53,529 nucleotides of DNA from an uncultured Methylophaga sp. (GCA_913055695.1 CAJXKF010000011.1:1-53529); one strand, 5' to 3'; shown: positions 39,001 through 48,399, numbered from the stretch's first letter. Numbers and translations are program-made. Notes: a model not told the origin generated them from the sequence alone.

Positions 39001-39540
39001 ATGAATCTCGACCGTGTTGGATCGGGCAAGAATCTGCCGCAAGACGTTAATGTCATCATCGAAATTCCTTCACATTCCGATCCGGTGAAGTATGAAGTCG
39101 ACAAAGAAACCGGTGCGTTGTTTGTTGACCGCTTCATGAACACGGCGATGTTCTATCCCACTAACTACGGTTACATCCCTCACACATTGTCTGATGATGG
39201 TGACCCGGTGGATGTGCTGGTGATGAGTCCCTATGCACTGATCAGTGGTTCGGTGGTCGCTTGCCGTCCGGTTGGCATGCTGAAAATGACCGATGAGTCT
39301 GGTGTTGACGCCAAAGTGATTGCGGTACCGCATGACAAAATGTACGACCATATCAATGATATCGGTGATGTCTCACAACTGCTGCTGGATCAGCTGGCTC
39401 ACTTTTTCGAGCATTACAAAGACCTGGAAAAGAACAAGTGGGTCAAAGTAGAAGGCTGGGTTGGCAAAGCTGAAGCTGAGCAGGAAATCGTGGCCAGTGT
39501 TGAGCGCTTCAAATCAGCACCAGTCAAACCGAAATTTTAA
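39001..39540 (+). CDS. ppa: Soluble inorganic pyrophosphatase
   Basis: Ppa hydrolyses PPi in the cytoplasm and drives biosynthetic reactions. The 179-residue family I enzyme has the substrate/metal sites [34 protein letters not shown] and DVLV with the catalytic aspartates. ATG at 39001 with ACTGGAG upstream. It has its own promoter and a strong terminator. Together with hppA the cell has both an energy-wasting and an energy-conserving route for PPi. Confidence 0.97.
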   Translation: MNLDRVGSGKNLPQDVNVIIEIPSHSDPVKYEVDKETGALFVDRFMNTAMFYPTNYGYIPHTLSDDGDPVDVLVMSPYALISGSVVACRPVGMLKMTDESGVDAKVIAVPHDKMYDHINDIGDVSQLLLDQLAHFFEHYKDLEKNKWVKVEGWVGKAEAEQEIVASVERFKSAPVKPKF

Positions 39541-39565
39541 AATTCTTATTCAGTCATTAGTTAAC

Positions 39566-39599
39566 CGGCGAGCTGAGTGTTCAGTCTCGCCGTTTTTTT
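39566..39599 (+). terminator. Rho-independent terminator after ppa
   Basis: CGGCGAGCTGA (39566-39576) pairs with TCAG and CTCGCCG (39581-39584 and 39586-39592) with one bulged T, followed by seven T residues to 39599. Confidence 0.92.
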
Positions 39600-39614
39600 A
39601 TAAAGCGAATAAAC

Positions 39615-40457
39615 ATGACACAACTCATCCTGCAGGGCACCGCCCTTAACCGGCAACAGGCCGAGACGATTGCGCATGATTTTAACGGCGAGCTGAACTG
39701 GCGACAGCAGTTTGCCGTGATCGATGGAATCCATATCAGTCGGGAAAATCTGCACAGCCTGCGTCAGCAGTATGATTTCGATATCAATGCCTTACCGGAA
39801 GCTTTTGCCACTACCCAACCCGGTTTGCTGGTGACGGATATGGATTCAACGCTGATCAGCATTGAGTGTATTGATGAAATCGCCGATTTTATGAATATCA
39901 AACCCCAGGTCGCCGAGATTACCGAGGCGGCGATGCAGGGTGAAATCGATTTCGAAACTTCACTCAGAAAACGTGTGTCTTTGTTAAAAGGCCTGGATGT
40001 ATCAGTACTGGAGCGGGTTTATGACGAGCGTCTGCAACTCAATCCCGGTGCCGAAATTATGGTGAAAACGCTGAAACAGAGCGGTATCAGGCTGGCACTG
40101 GTATCTGGTGGCTTTACCTTTTTTACCGACCGTCTCAAACAGCGTTTGGGACTCGATTTCACCCAGGCCAATGTGCTGGCGGAAAAAGACGGCAAACTGA
40201 CCGGCGAAGTCGACGGCCCTATTTGTGGCGCTCAGGCCAAAGCCGACTTTCTGCAACAATGCTGTGACAAACTCGGTCTAACACCGAAACAGGCGATTGC
40301 CGTCGGTGACGGCGCCAATGATTTATTGATGATGGAGCCGGCCGGTCTGAGTGTGGCCTACCACGCTAAATCCAAGGTGCAGTTGCAGGCGGATACAGCC
40401 ATTAACCACAACGGTCTTGATGCCATTCTTGGGCTGTTGCAGCTTGAATATAACTAG
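39615..40457 (+). CDS. serB: Phosphoserine phosphatase
   Basis: SerB releases serine from phosphoserine, the last step of serine synthesis. The 280-residue HAD-family product has motif I DMDST at residues 75-79 (D75 nucleophile, D77 acid/base), motif II SGGFTFF near 160, and motif IV GDGANDL near 233. The N-terminal part is shorter than the ACT-containing region of E. coli SerB. The ATG at 39615 lies only 15 nt after the ppa terminator, so it needs terminator read-through or is nearly leaderless. Confidence 0.96.
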   Translation: MTQLILQGTALNRQQAETIAHDFNGELNWRQQFAVIDGIHISRENLHSLRQQYDFDINALPEAFATTQPGLLVTDMDSTLISIECIDEIADFMNIKPQVAEITEAAMQGEIDFETSLRKRVSLLKGLDVSVLERVYDERLQLNPGAEIMVKTLKQSGIRLALVSGGFTFFTDRLKQRLGLDFTQANVLAEKDGKLTGEVDGPICGAQAKADFLQQCCDKLGLTPKQAIAVGDGANDLLMMEPAGLSVAYHAKSKVQLQADTAINHNGLDAILGLLQLEYN

Positions 40458-40529
40458 CCTAAGCTTGAAATTAAGACAAGCGACCCCATTTCTACTACAG
40501 AATTTTTTAGCAATTACGAGGATCAACTA

Positions 40530-40847
40530 ATGGATGTTATGGAGCGGATTAAACAGGCGATTGAAGGCAATGATGTCATCCTGTTTATGAAAGGCACGCC
40601 CGAATTCCCACAATGCGGCTTTTCCAGCCGCGCATCGCAAGCTGTCGCCGCGTGTGGTGCAGAGTTTGCATATGTCAATGTACTGGCGGAGCCGGAAGTC
40701 CGTGAAAATCTGCACCGCTATGCAGATTGGCCGACTTTCCCGCAGCTCTACATCAACGGTGAGCTGGTGGGCGGCTGTGACATTATCATGGAGCTGTATG
40801 AAAACGGCGAATTGAAGAAAATGGTTGAACAAGCCACTGCGAGCTAA
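40530..40847 (+). CDS. grxD: Monothiol glutaredoxin Grx4
   Basis: This 105-residue protein carries the CGFS active site at residues 29-32 and the WPTFPQLYINGELVGG segment near residue 69 that holds glutathione. CGFS glutaredoxins bind and pass on 2Fe-2S clusters. ATG at 40530 follows AGGA. It sits 8 nt before clpS, so the two are probably cotranscribed. Confidence 0.96.
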   Translation: MDVMERIKQAIEGNDVILFMKGTPEFPQCGFSSRASQAVAACGAEFAYVNVLAEPEVRENLHRYADWPTFPQLYINGELVGGCDIIMELYENGELKKMVEQATAS

Positions 40848-40855
40848 GAAGACGC

Positions 40856-41179
40856 ATGACTGACGAACACGATCACGATTGGCATGAAAATGACTATGCA
40901 GTCGCCCCGGCCAAGCCCGATTTGAAGCGACCACCCAAGTACCGGGTGATCATGCTGAATGACGACTATACGCCTATGGATTTTGTGGTTGAGGTTCTGG
41001 AAAACCTATTCGGCATGGGGCGTGAACGTGCCACACGCACCATGCTGCAAGTTCACACCGAAGGCAGTGCCTTGTGTGGTATTTTCACTTATGAGATAGC
41101 TGAAGCGAAAGTCGAACAGGTCAACAGCTATTCTCAACGCCACGGCCATCCATTGCAGTGTACGATGGAAGAGGAATGA
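40856..41179 (+). CDS. clpS: ClpS adaptor protein
   Basis: ClpS binds the N-domain of ClpA and delivers N-end-rule substrates to ClpAP. The 107-residue product has an acidic, His-rich flexible N-terminus and the core YRVIMLNDDYTPMDFV near residues 30-45, whose NDD motif contacts the substrate N-terminus. clpA follows 71 nt later, the standard pair. Confidence 0.97.
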   Translation: MTDEHDHDWHENDYAVAPAKPDLKRPPKYRVIMLNDDYTPMDFVVEVLENLFGMGRERATRTMLQVHTEGSALCGIFTYEIAEAKVEQVNSYSQRHGHPLQCTMEEE

Positions 41180-41250
41180 CCCGTTCGATAGCTGAAACTG
41201 AACTCAGTTTTGATTTGTTCAGCGACGCAAGCAATTAGGTGGAACGCAAG

Positions 41251-43512
41251 ATGTTAAGCAAAGAACTCGAACAGACTCTCAGTCAGGCATTCAACTATGC
41301 GCGTCAGCGCTCGCATGAGTTTCTCACCGTAGAACATCTGCTGTTGGCCCTGCTGGAAAATGGTCAGGCACTGGCCGTTCTTAAAGCCTGCAATGTCGAT
41401 ATTCCGGCACTGCGTCAGGAACTGAGTGATTTTCTGGCAGACAATCTGCCGACTCTGCCTGAAGACAGTGAACGCGAAACCCAGCCGACGCTGGCTTTCC
41501 AGCGCATTCTGCAACGTGCCGTGATGCACGTGCAGTCATCCGGCGGCACCGAAGTCACTGGTGCCAATGTCCTGGTGTCTATCTTCTCTGAACAGCAATC
41601 TCAGGCAGTGTATCTCTTGCAGAAACAGGACGTAACTCGTCTGGATGTCGTCAATGCCATCAGCCACGGCGGTATTGATGAAGTCGTCGAAGAAACTGAC
41701 GAAGAAACCAAAATTGACGCCGAAGAGGGTGGTGAAGATGGCAAGAATCCTTTGTCACTCTACGCTGAAAACCTCAATGCCTCAGCCAAGAAAGGTCGGA
41801 TCGACCCATTGATCGGTCGGGCGATGGAACTGGAGCGTACGCTGCAGGTGCTGTGCCGCCGTCGTAAAAATAACCCGCTGTTTGTCGGTGAAGCCGGCGT
41901 GGGTAAAACGGCACTGGCGGAAGGTCTGGCCCGCCGCATAGTGCAGGGTGATGTGCCGGAGGTGTTGGAAGACACCGTCATTTATTCATTGGATATGGGC
42001 GCGCTGGTTGCCGGCACGAAATATCGCGGTGATTTTGAAAAACGCCTGAAAGCACTGCTGCGTGAACTTAAAAAACAGCCCGGTGCGATCCTGTTTATTG
42101 ACGAAATCCATACCATGATTGGTGCAGGCAGTGCCGGCAACAGCACCATGGATGCCGCGAACCTGCTCAAACCTTTATTGGCGAGCGGCGAATTGAAATG
42201 CATTGGTTCAACGACCTACCAGGAATACCGCGGTATTTTCGAGCACGACCGTGCCTTGGCGCGTCGTTTCCAGAAAATTGATGTGCCTGAGCCGACTGTG
42301 GCTGAAACCATCGAAATTCTGAAAGGTTTGAAACCGGGCCTGGAAGAGCACCACAGAGTGCGTTATTCCCATGCCGCGATTGAACAGGCGGCGGAGCTGG
42401 CGCATCGTCATATCAATGACCGTTTTCTGCCCGATAAGGCGATTGACGTGCTGGATGAGGTTGGTGCAGCCCAGCGGATTGCACCTAAATCAAGACGCAA
42501 AAAACTGATTGGCGTGAATGATGTGCAGGCGATTGTCGCCAAGATTGCTCGCATTCCTGCTAAAACCGTCAGTAATGCAGATAAAGATAATCTGCGTAAG
42601 CTGGAAGACAATCTCAAACATGTCATTTTCGGTCAGGATGAAGCGATTTCTGCCCTGAGTTCAGCAATCAAAATGGGTCGTTCTGGACTGGGACATCCGG
42701 AAAAACCGATTGGTGCTTTCCTGTTTGCTGGTCCCACCGGTGTCGGTAAAACCGAGGTCACCCGTCAGCTCGCACACAATCTGGGCGTTGATCTGATTCG
42801 TTTCGATATGTCGGAGTATATGGAAAGCCATACCGTTTCGAGACTGATTGGCGCGCCGCCGGGTTATGTCGGTTTTGATCAGGGCGGCCTGCTGACCGAT
42901 GCCATTATCAAGCAACCTCATGCAGTCTTGCTGCTGGATGAAATCGAAAAGGCGCATCCGGATGTGTTCAATCTGCTGCTGCAGGTTATGGACCACGGCA
43001 CATTGACTGATAATAATGGCCGTAAAGCGGATTTCCGCCACGTGGTTCTGGTAATGACCAGTAACGCGGGTGCTGCTGAAATGAGCAAAACTTCAATCGG
43101 CTTTACCAAGCAGGAACATCAGACTGATGGCACTGAAGCCGTTAAACGGACCTTCACCCCGGAATTCCGCAACCGTTTGGATGGCATCATTCACTTCAAA
43201 CCGCTGCAGAAAGACGCCATCCTGCGTGTGGCTGATAAAGCAGTGCTTGAACTGGAAATGCTGCTTCAGGATAAAAATGTCACCATTGAGATTGATGACA
43301 AAGCCCGTCAATGGCTGGCTGACCATGGCTATGATGTGCTGATGGGCGCAAGACCGATGGCACGTCTGGTTCAGGAGAAAATCAAACGGCCACTGGCTGA
43401 TGAACTCCTGTTCGGCAAGCTGAGTCAGCGTGGTGGTCATGTCCGTGTCACATTACAGGATGATGAAATTCATCTTGAAATGGAGGATGCGGCTGAATCA
43501 GTCGATTCCTGA
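41251..43512 (+). CDS. clpA: ATP-dependent Clp protease ATP-binding subunit ClpA
   Basis: ClpA is the AAA+ unfoldase that feeds proteins to ClpP. The 753-residue product has the N-domain that docks ClpS (HEFLTVEHLLLALL), D1 with Walker A GEAGVGKT at about 213-220, D2 with GPTGVGKT at about 494-501, and an IGF loop at about 616-618 (IGL in E. coli) for ClpP binding. The frame begins with GTG at 41239, but ATG at 41251 matches the family start and sits 8 nt after AGGTGG. It ends at a long hairpin. Confidence 0.98.
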   Translation: MLSKELEQTLSQAFNYARQRSHEFLTVEHLLLALLENGQALAVLKACNVDIPALRQELSDFLADNLPTLPEDSERETQPTLAFQRILQRAVMHVQSSGGTEVTGANVLVSIFSEQQSQAVYLLQKQDVTRLDVVNAISHGGIDEVVEETDEETKIDAEEGGEDGKNPLSLYAENLNASAKKGRIDPLIGRAMELERTLQVLCRRRKNNPLFVGEAGVGKTALAEGLARRIVQGDVPEVLEDTVIYSLDMGALVAGTKYRGDFEKRLKALLRELKKQPGAILFIDEIHTMIGAGSAGNSTMDAANLLKPLLASGELKCIGSTTYQEYRGIFEHDRALARRFQKIDVPEPTVAETIEILKGLKPGLEEHHRVRYSHAAIEQAAELAHRHINDRFLPDKAIDVLDEVGAAQRIAPKSRRKKLIGVNDVQAIVAKIARIPAKTVSNADKDNLRKLEDNLKHVIFGQDEAISALSSAIKMGRSGLGHPEKPIGAFLFAGPTGVGKTEVTRQLAHNLGVDLIRFDMSEYMESHTVSRLIGAPPGYVGFDQGGLLTDAIIKQPHAVLLLDEIEKAHPDVFNLLLQVMDHGTLTDNNGRKADFRHVVLVMTSNAGAAEMSKTSIGFTKQEHQTDGTEAVKRTFTPEFRNRLDGIIHFKPLQKDAILRVADKAVLELEMLLQDKNVTIEIDDKARQWLADHGYDVLMGARPMARLVQEKIKRPLADELLFGKLSQRGGHVRVTLQDDEIHLEMEDAAESVDS

Positions 43513-43545
43513 CCACGATTCAACATCTGTTTCCTTAGCAATAAA

Positions 43546-43575
43546 TGAGCCCGATAGTGAACACTATCGGGCTCA
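43546..43575 (+). terminator. Long hairpin after clpA, probable terminator
   Basis: A perfect stem runs from 43546-43559 to 43562-43575 (TGAGCCCGATAGTG and its complement), realistically with a 4-nt loop. The T-run after it is weak. The distance of 33 nt from the clpA stop fits a terminator. Confidence 0.75.
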
Positions 43576-43807
43576 GCTGTTTCTGGCTATAGATATTAGT
43601 TTTAGCTAATTATTCAAAACTTATTCACCTCGGGAACTTTTTCCTAATTACTATTTTAACTAGCATCTGCAAGTGATTGATTTTGCACTGAGCCTTGATA
43701 AGCTATTGAAAAATATAGAAATAAGTTACTGGTTATTTTTTGACCATTTTGAGGGGAAGCTTGTTGCAAGAGGCACTTAGGGACTAACTCCAAACTTAGT
43801 CACAGAG
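43576..43807. other. A+T-rich intergenic DNA between clpA and cobO
   Basis: No gene is seen. The stretch is clearly A+T-rich, with many A/T runs between about 43590 and 43750, and contains TTATTCACC (43621-43629), a weak DnaA-box-like 9-mer. Confidence 0.45.
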
Positions 43808-43830
43808 TTATCCACAGAAAATGTGGGTAA
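43808..43830. promoter_or_regulatory. Inverted pair of DnaA-box-like sites
   Basis: TTATCCACA (43808-43816) is a perfect consensus DnaA box. TGTGGGTAA (43822-43830) is the reverse complement of TTACCCACA, one mismatch from consensus. They face each other across 5 bp and lie next to A+T-rich DNA. No oriC gene context is present, so an accessory DnaA-binding site is likelier than an origin. Confidence 0.5.
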
Positions 43831-43874
43831 CTTTACAGTCATATGACAGAGCAAAAAGCGGGCCACCGCAGCGT

Positions 43875-44483
43875 TTAAAGTTCGATGCCTTTCTGTGCTC
43901 TGATGCCAGCCCGAAAGGCATGTTTGATATCCTCAATACGACTCACGGTGTCGGCTGCCTGTATCAATGCTTCAGGCGCATCCCGGCCGGTAATAATGAC
44001 ATGTTTCATATATGGCCGCTCTGCAAGATCTGCCAGGACCTTGCTGGTATCCAGATAACGCATCGCCAGCACGATATTCAGTTCATCAAGCAGCACCATA
44101 TCCAGATCGGGGTTTAACAGCATCTCTTTGCAAATAGACCAGCCTCTTTCTGCCGAGGCAATATCCTGTTCGAGATTCTGGGTTTCCCAGGTAAAGCCAT
44201 CGCCAACAACATGGTAGTCAACGTCGTCAGGAAAGCGGCGGAAAAACTTTTCCTCGCCTGTGCTGAAGGCACCTTTTATGAACTGCACGACGCCGATTTT
44301 CATCCCATGGCCCAATGCCCGGGCGACCATGCCAAAACCAGACGAACTTTTACCCTTGCCGTTACCGGTGATGACCAGGAGCAGGCCTTTTTTCTGATCG
44401 GCTTGTTTGATTTTTTCATCAACCAGGTTTTTTTGTTTTTGCATGGCCTGTTTATGTTGTTGTGAATGTTCGGTCTCGCTCAT
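43875..44483 (-). CDS. cobO: Cob(I)yrinic acid a,c-diamide adenosyltransferase
   Basis: CobO (BtuR/CobA type) transfers the adenosyl group from ATP to reduced corrinoids, giving the adenosylcobalamin form. The 202-residue product has the unusual P-loop GNGKGKS at residues 40-46, then the GVVQFIKG and LDELNIVL segments. The frame extends 7 codons upstream to a TTG, but ATG at 44483 is preceded by GGA at a usable distance. It follows cobQ on the minus strand and ends the corrinoid cluster. Confidence 0.95.
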   Translation of the reverse strand: MSETEHSQQHKQAMQKQKNLVDEKIKQADQKKGLLLVITGNGKGKSSSGFGMVARALGHGMKIGVVQFIKGAFSTGEEKFFRRFPDDVDYHVVGDGFTWETQNLEQDIASAERGWSICKEMLLNPDLDMVLLDELNIVLAMRYLDTSKVLADLAERPYMKHVIITGRDAPEALIQAADTVSRIEDIKHAFRAGIRAQKGIEL

Positions 44484-44537
44484 CGTATTTCCATGGTTAA
44501 TCAATAAGATTGGCAGCAGGTATTGGTCAAAGCCAAT

Positions 44538-46004
44538 TCAGTGACAGAGGTTCATCAGTCTATCAGTATCCAGATGTTGTTCGACCATATCAGCCAGTCG
44601 CTCAATATCCTGTTCGCACAGGGCCGTGTAGTCGAAGTCATCGGGCGCTGTGACACCTGCCCACTCAAGTAAGACAGACAAACTTTGCGGATGACTAAAT
44701 AACCCGTGAACGTAACTGCCGATAATCTGCCTGTCGTCCGAGATGGCGCCATCAGGCCCATCCTTTAATTTGCAGAAAGGGCGCAGTAATGCCTTTCCGG
44801 AGGAAATGCCGGCATGGATTTCATAGCCGTTGACTGGAGCATCCGCAAAGCAGAACTGCCCGGTGACATTTTTGAGCTGCTTATTATCAGTGAGAGTGGT
44901 TTCCATCTCAAGCAGTCCCAGCCCCTCGCTACTACCAGCCGCATCCTCAATGCCATCAGGGTCATGAATCTGCTTGCCCAGCATTTGAAATCCACCGCAA
45001 ATACCCAGTAGTCTGCCGCCATAACGGCAATGTTTAATGATGGCTTTGTCCCAGCCTTGAGATTTCAGCCAGAGCAAATCAGCCCGCACATTTTTGGAAC
45101 CGGGCAGGATAATCAGATCGGCGGCCGGTATCTTTTGTTCCGGACCAATAAACTGCAGGTTCACTTGCGGATGGAGCCTCAGTGGGTCAAAGTCGGTGTG
45201 ATTGCTGATTCGTGGATAAACCGGCACCACCACATTAATAACCTCATCAGCCTTATTGTTTTGTGTCATGTTAATGGCATCCTCGGCTTCTATGTGCAGA
45301 TTCTGCAGATAGGGCAGAACACCTAAAACCGGAACCCCGGTTCGTGCCTCAAGCCAATCAAGACCAGGTTTAAGCAGTGCGATATCACCGCGGAAACGGT
45401 TTATAACAAAACCTTTGATGCGGGCACGTTCAGAAGTGCTAAGTAGTTCCAGCGTGCCAACCAGATGGGCGAAGACGCCGCCGCGATCGATATCTGCAAT
45501 CAAAATCACCGGACAATCGACCGCTTCAGCAAAACCCATATTGGCAATATCCCGATCACGAAGATTGATTTCGGCGGGAGAGCCGGCGCCTTCCACCATC
45601 ACCACTTGATATTGCGAGGACAAACGCTGATGAGAAGCCAGCACCGCGCTCATCGCAGTCGATTTATAGTGATGGAAGAACTGGGCATCCATATTGGCAA
45701 CAGCTTTTCCATGGATAATCACCTGCGCGCCGGTATCACTGTTGGGTTTGAGTAATACCGGATTCATATCGCTATGTGGTGCCAGTCTGCAAGCCTGGGC
45801 CTGTACTGCCTGAGCACGACCTATCTCGCCGCCGTCTGTGGTGACCGCACTGTTCAATGACATGTTCTGAGGTTTGAATGGCACGACCGAGATACCTTGG
45901 CGCTGCAGCCAACGACATAGCGCCGTGACCAATGTGCTTTTGCCAGCATCTGAGGTAGTACCCTGTATCATCAAGGTCGAAGTTGAGCTGTTGTTCTCAA
46001 ACAT
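44538..46004 (-). CDS. cobQ: Cobyric acid synthase
   Basis: CobQ amidates four side chains of adenosylcobyrinic acid diamide using glutamine and ATP. The 488-residue product has the dethiobiotin-synthetase-like ATP domain with GTTSDAGKS at residues 15-23 and a class I glutamine amidotransferase domain with nucleophile C336 in GICGG and the later His in SYVHGLF. The open frame extends 24 codons upstream, but that part overlaps the btuB terminator; ATG at 46004 is preferred, although its GGAG is 15 nt away. MIQGTTSD at residue 12 is another possible start. Confidence 0.94.
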   Translation of the reverse strand: MFENNSSTSTLMIQGTTSDAGKSTLVTALCRWLQRQGISVVPFKPQNMSLNSAVTTDGGEIGRAQAVQAQACRLAPHSDMNPVLLKPNSDTGAQVIIHGKAVANMDAQFFHHYKSTAMSAVLASHQRLSSQYQVVMVEGAGSPAEINLRDRDIANMGFAEAVDCPVILIADIDRGGVFAHLVGTLELLSTSERARIKGFVINRFRGDIALLKPGLDWLEARTGVPVLGVLPYLQNLHIEAEDAINMTQNNKADEVINVVVPVYPRISNHTDFDPLRLHPQVNLQFIGPEQKIPAADLIILPGSKNVRADLLWLKSQGWDKAIIKHCRYGGRLLGICGGFQMLGKQIHDPDGIEDAAGSSEGLGLLEMETTLTDNKQLKNVTGQFCFADAPVNGYEIHAGISSGKALLRPFCKLKDGPDGAISDDRQIIGSYVHGLFSHPQSLSVLLEWAGVTAPDDFDYTALCEQDIERLADMVEQHLDTDRLMNLCH

Positions 46005-46033
46005 GGGCCGCTTTGAGTACTCCTGTGCAGAAC

Positions 46034-46058
46034 AAAAAAAGCCCCTCAAGCGAGGGGC
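46034..46058 (-). terminator. Rho-independent terminator between btuB and cobQ
   Basis: GCCCCTC (46041-46047) and GAGGGGC (46052-46058) form a 7-bp stem with loop AAGC, followed on the minus strand by a run of seven T. It follows the btuB stop, so the cob genes depend on read-through or on a promoter of their own. Confidence 0.88.
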
Positions 46059-46124
46059 ATCTAATCCAGCTGACACTAACCAGATAAGACTATGGTGGAC
46101 TAATCAGGCCCACCACAATCAACT

Positions 46125-47963
46125 TTATTGAGCAGAATAATGCAATGACAACATGACATTGGTACTGTCCGTGTTATAGCCAGCTACAGTTTCGTATTGT
46201 TCATCAAAAAGGTTAGCGACTTTTAATCTCACACTGGTAGAAGGGGCAAGCTGATAACTGCCAACCAGATCGACGGTAGTGAAGCCTTCAGTACGCTTGT
46301 TGTTGGCGGCATTATCATATCGCTTGCCAGAGACATAAACTTTGCTGGCAAGCGTGTATTTGCCAAACGTTTTATAAGCATTGAGCGTGAATGTTTGCTC
46401 TGCACGACGCGGCAATACGTTGCCATTGTTGTCGCCCTCGGCTTCGTTTTTAGTGTCAAGTAAAGACAACTGGCCGTTCAGGTTGACACCGAGGAATACG
46501 GTGCTCGCAGTGAACTCAATACCGTTTATTTCCGCCTCTGAAATATTTTGAGGAATGAAAAAGTCATCAAGAATAATCAGATTATCAATTTTTGTCCGAA
46601 ACGCAGCAACACTCCAGTCAAAATGAGACAGAGCGCCCATCAATCCTATTTCGAAGCTTTCCGACTCCTCGGGTTGCAGGTCAGGATTGTTGCCAAAAGG
46701 AGAGAATACATCGACAAAACTCGGGGCAGTGAAGGCTTCTCCATAGCTTATATAAGCGCGCGTAGCAGGTGTGAATTGATAACCCCAGGCTGCGTTAGCA
46801 GAGGTGTCGTGACCATACTGTTCATTATCATCAGTCCGGAGTGAAACCCGGTAGTCGTGTTTACCAAGCTGTCCCTGCAGCTGGGTAAAGTAGGCATCAT
46901 TTTCTCTCTCTGCATCTTCATAGCCGTTCAGCGCATCGACTTCATCCTCTTCGTAGTCATAGCCCAGAGTGAAAATGTGATTGCCAAAAACCGTCATATC
47001 ACTTTGAATTGAAAAGGTGTTTTTGGTGTTCTCATACCGGTCGCTTGCGAATGCACCGAAGGTATCACTGTTAAAGATGCTTTTACTGACAGAAGAAGTC
47101 AGCTTCCAGATATCGGTAATGTCTGCTTTGGCGGTGAGTCCTGTTGTGTATTGCTCAAACACGGTTTCGTTATAGTAGCCATCATAGTGGCTTCTGCCGG
47201 AGTTATAGAGTTTGAATGCTTCCAAATTGACTCTGGAGCCGAGCGTCGTGCCCGCTCTCAATGAGTAATTTTTGTTGCGATAGCCGTCATTATCCGGTTC
47301 ATCGGCAAAGCATGCGATGCCCAGAGAGAGACTGCGTCCATCGCAACTGTCAAAGCCATCAGAGTCAAGATGACCTGCGTCAAAAGTCACCCAGCCAAGC
47401 TCATTGCCGGCACTGAAACCGACATTCGCCTCTTTGGTGTTATGCGAGCCCACGGCAACCGACAAGCGGGGCTTGAAACCTTCCTGCTTATCACGAGTGA
47501 AAATCTGTATCGTGCCGCCGATGGAAGATGAACCGTAAAGACTGGACTGCGGTCCTCTGACCACTTCAATTCTCTCAATGCTGTGAATAGGCAAATGCTC
47601 TAATTGCGGTGCACCAAATTCATTAGTAGCGAGTTTCACGCCATTTATCAGGATTTGCGTGTGATTGGATTCCGTGCCGCGCAGAAACAGCGAAGTCTGC
47701 TTACCCAGCCCACCAAGATTGGCAATAGTCACGCCGGGGAGACTGCTGAGCGCTTCAGCGACGGTTCTGTAGTCATAGCGCTCGATTTCTTCTCTGGTAA
47801 TGACAGACACTGAACTAAGCGGGCTGGATACTGCAGAGTCAGTTCTTGTTGCTGTGACCACCATCTGGTCCAGACTCTCTGGTTCTGCCTGAACAGAAAA
47901 GGAGAGAGAGGTCAGTAAGCTAGTCTGGATAATGCCAGACAGAATGGTTTTTTTAGATAACAT
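46125..47963 (-). CDS. btuB: TonB-dependent vitamin B12 outer-membrane receptor BtuB
   Basis: BtuB imports cobalamin across the outer membrane using TonB energy. The 612-residue product has a signal peptide (residues about 1-26, ending VQAE), a TonB box around 32-38 (DQMVVTA), the plug domain with RGPQSSLYGSSSIGG, and a C-terminal beta-barrel. The open frame extends 37 codons upstream, but this part lies in the riboswitch leader; ATG at 47963 gives the signal peptide directly. The TonB-dependent family is broad, but the riboswitch and cobQ-cobO neighbours support B12 as substrate. Confidence 0.92.
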   Translation of the reverse strand: MLSKKTILSGIIQTSLLTSLSFSVQAEPESLDQMVVTATRTDSAVSSPLSSVSVITREEIERYDYRTVAEALSSLPGVTIANLGGLGKQTSLFLRGTESNHTQILINGVKLATNEFGAPQLEHLPIHSIERIEVVRGPQSSLYGSSSIGGTIQIFTRDKQEGFKPRLSVAVGSHNTKEANVGFSAGNELGWVTFDAGHLDSDGFDSCDGRSLSLGIACFADEPDNDGYRNKNYSLRAGTTLGSRVNLEAFKLYNSGRSHYDGYYNETVFEQYTTGLTAKADITDIWKLTSSVSKSIFNSDTFGAFASDRYENTKNTFSIQSDMTVFGNHIFTLGYDYEEDEVDALNGYEDAERENDAYFTQLQGQLGKHDYRVSLRTDDNEQYGHDTSANAAWGYQFTPATRAYISYGEAFTAPSFVDVFSPFGNNPDLQPEESESFEIGLMGALSHFDWSVAAFRTKIDNLIILDDFFIPQNISEAEINGIEFTASTVFLGVNLNGQLSLLDTKNEAEGDNNGNVLPRRAEQTFTLNAYKTFGKYTLASKVYVSGKRYDNAANNKRTEGFTTVDLVGSYQLAPSTSVRLKVANLFDEQYETVAGYNTDSTNVMLSLHYSAQ

Positions 47964-48084
47964 GATGTTACGCCTGTGAATGACAGTATCCACCCGATAC
48001 TGCTGATAAGTCCTATCCGCTGCAGGCGTGACGAAGGCTCGGCAAGGCCGATGAAGATTCGCCACATCGCCCACCGCGACGCGA

Positions 48085-48282
48085 ATGATGGGATAAAAAT
48101 CCCGCTGACACAGGCCGGTCTCCGGACTTACAAGCTAAAAAAACAATCGCCTTCCCATGCAGGCACAGTGGCATATTGATTGTCAGAAACTTGAATACCG
48201 TTGCGGGGGCAGTATTGGAGTTGCCAGGGGCGCACCAATTTCCCGATTATCCTGCCGTTGTGGGCAGGCACCCGTATCAGAG
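48085..48282 (-). ncRNA. Cobalamin riboswitch
   Basis: On the minus strand the B12 box AGTCCGGAGACCGGCCTG occupies 48129-48112. Upstream elements are present in the right order: GGGTGCC near 48272, GGGAA near 48245, GCCCCCGCAAC at 48210-48200 and CATGGGAAGG near 48160. A small GGGAT/ATCCC hairpin follows at 48104-48091. No terminator with a T-run is visible before btuB, so control is more likely at translation initiation. The aptamer begins almost at the predicted transcription start. Confidence 0.93.
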
Positions 48283-48288
48283 CCGCAG

Positions 48289-48317
48289 ACTCTAATCCCG
48301 AAGCAGTTGTATGTCAA
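48289..48317 (-). promoter_or_regulatory. Sigma-70 promoter of the btuB riboswitch transcript
   Basis: On the minus strand a perfect TTGACA (48317-48312) and TAGAGT (48294-48289) are separated by 17 bp. A second TTGACA lies 11 bp further upstream. The predicted start near 48282 coincides with the riboswitch 5-prime end. Confidence 0.75.
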
Positions 48318-48399
48318 TTTTGTGTCAAGATACGGGAAGCTGGTCTTGGGCGGCCTTAGCCTTTAAAATTGAACAATTTACCCGGATATTCATTTCCAG

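Noticed and set aside
43590-43830. Replication origin oriC
   Set aside because: Only two good DnaA boxes, and none of dnaA, dnaN, rpmH or gidA is nearby.
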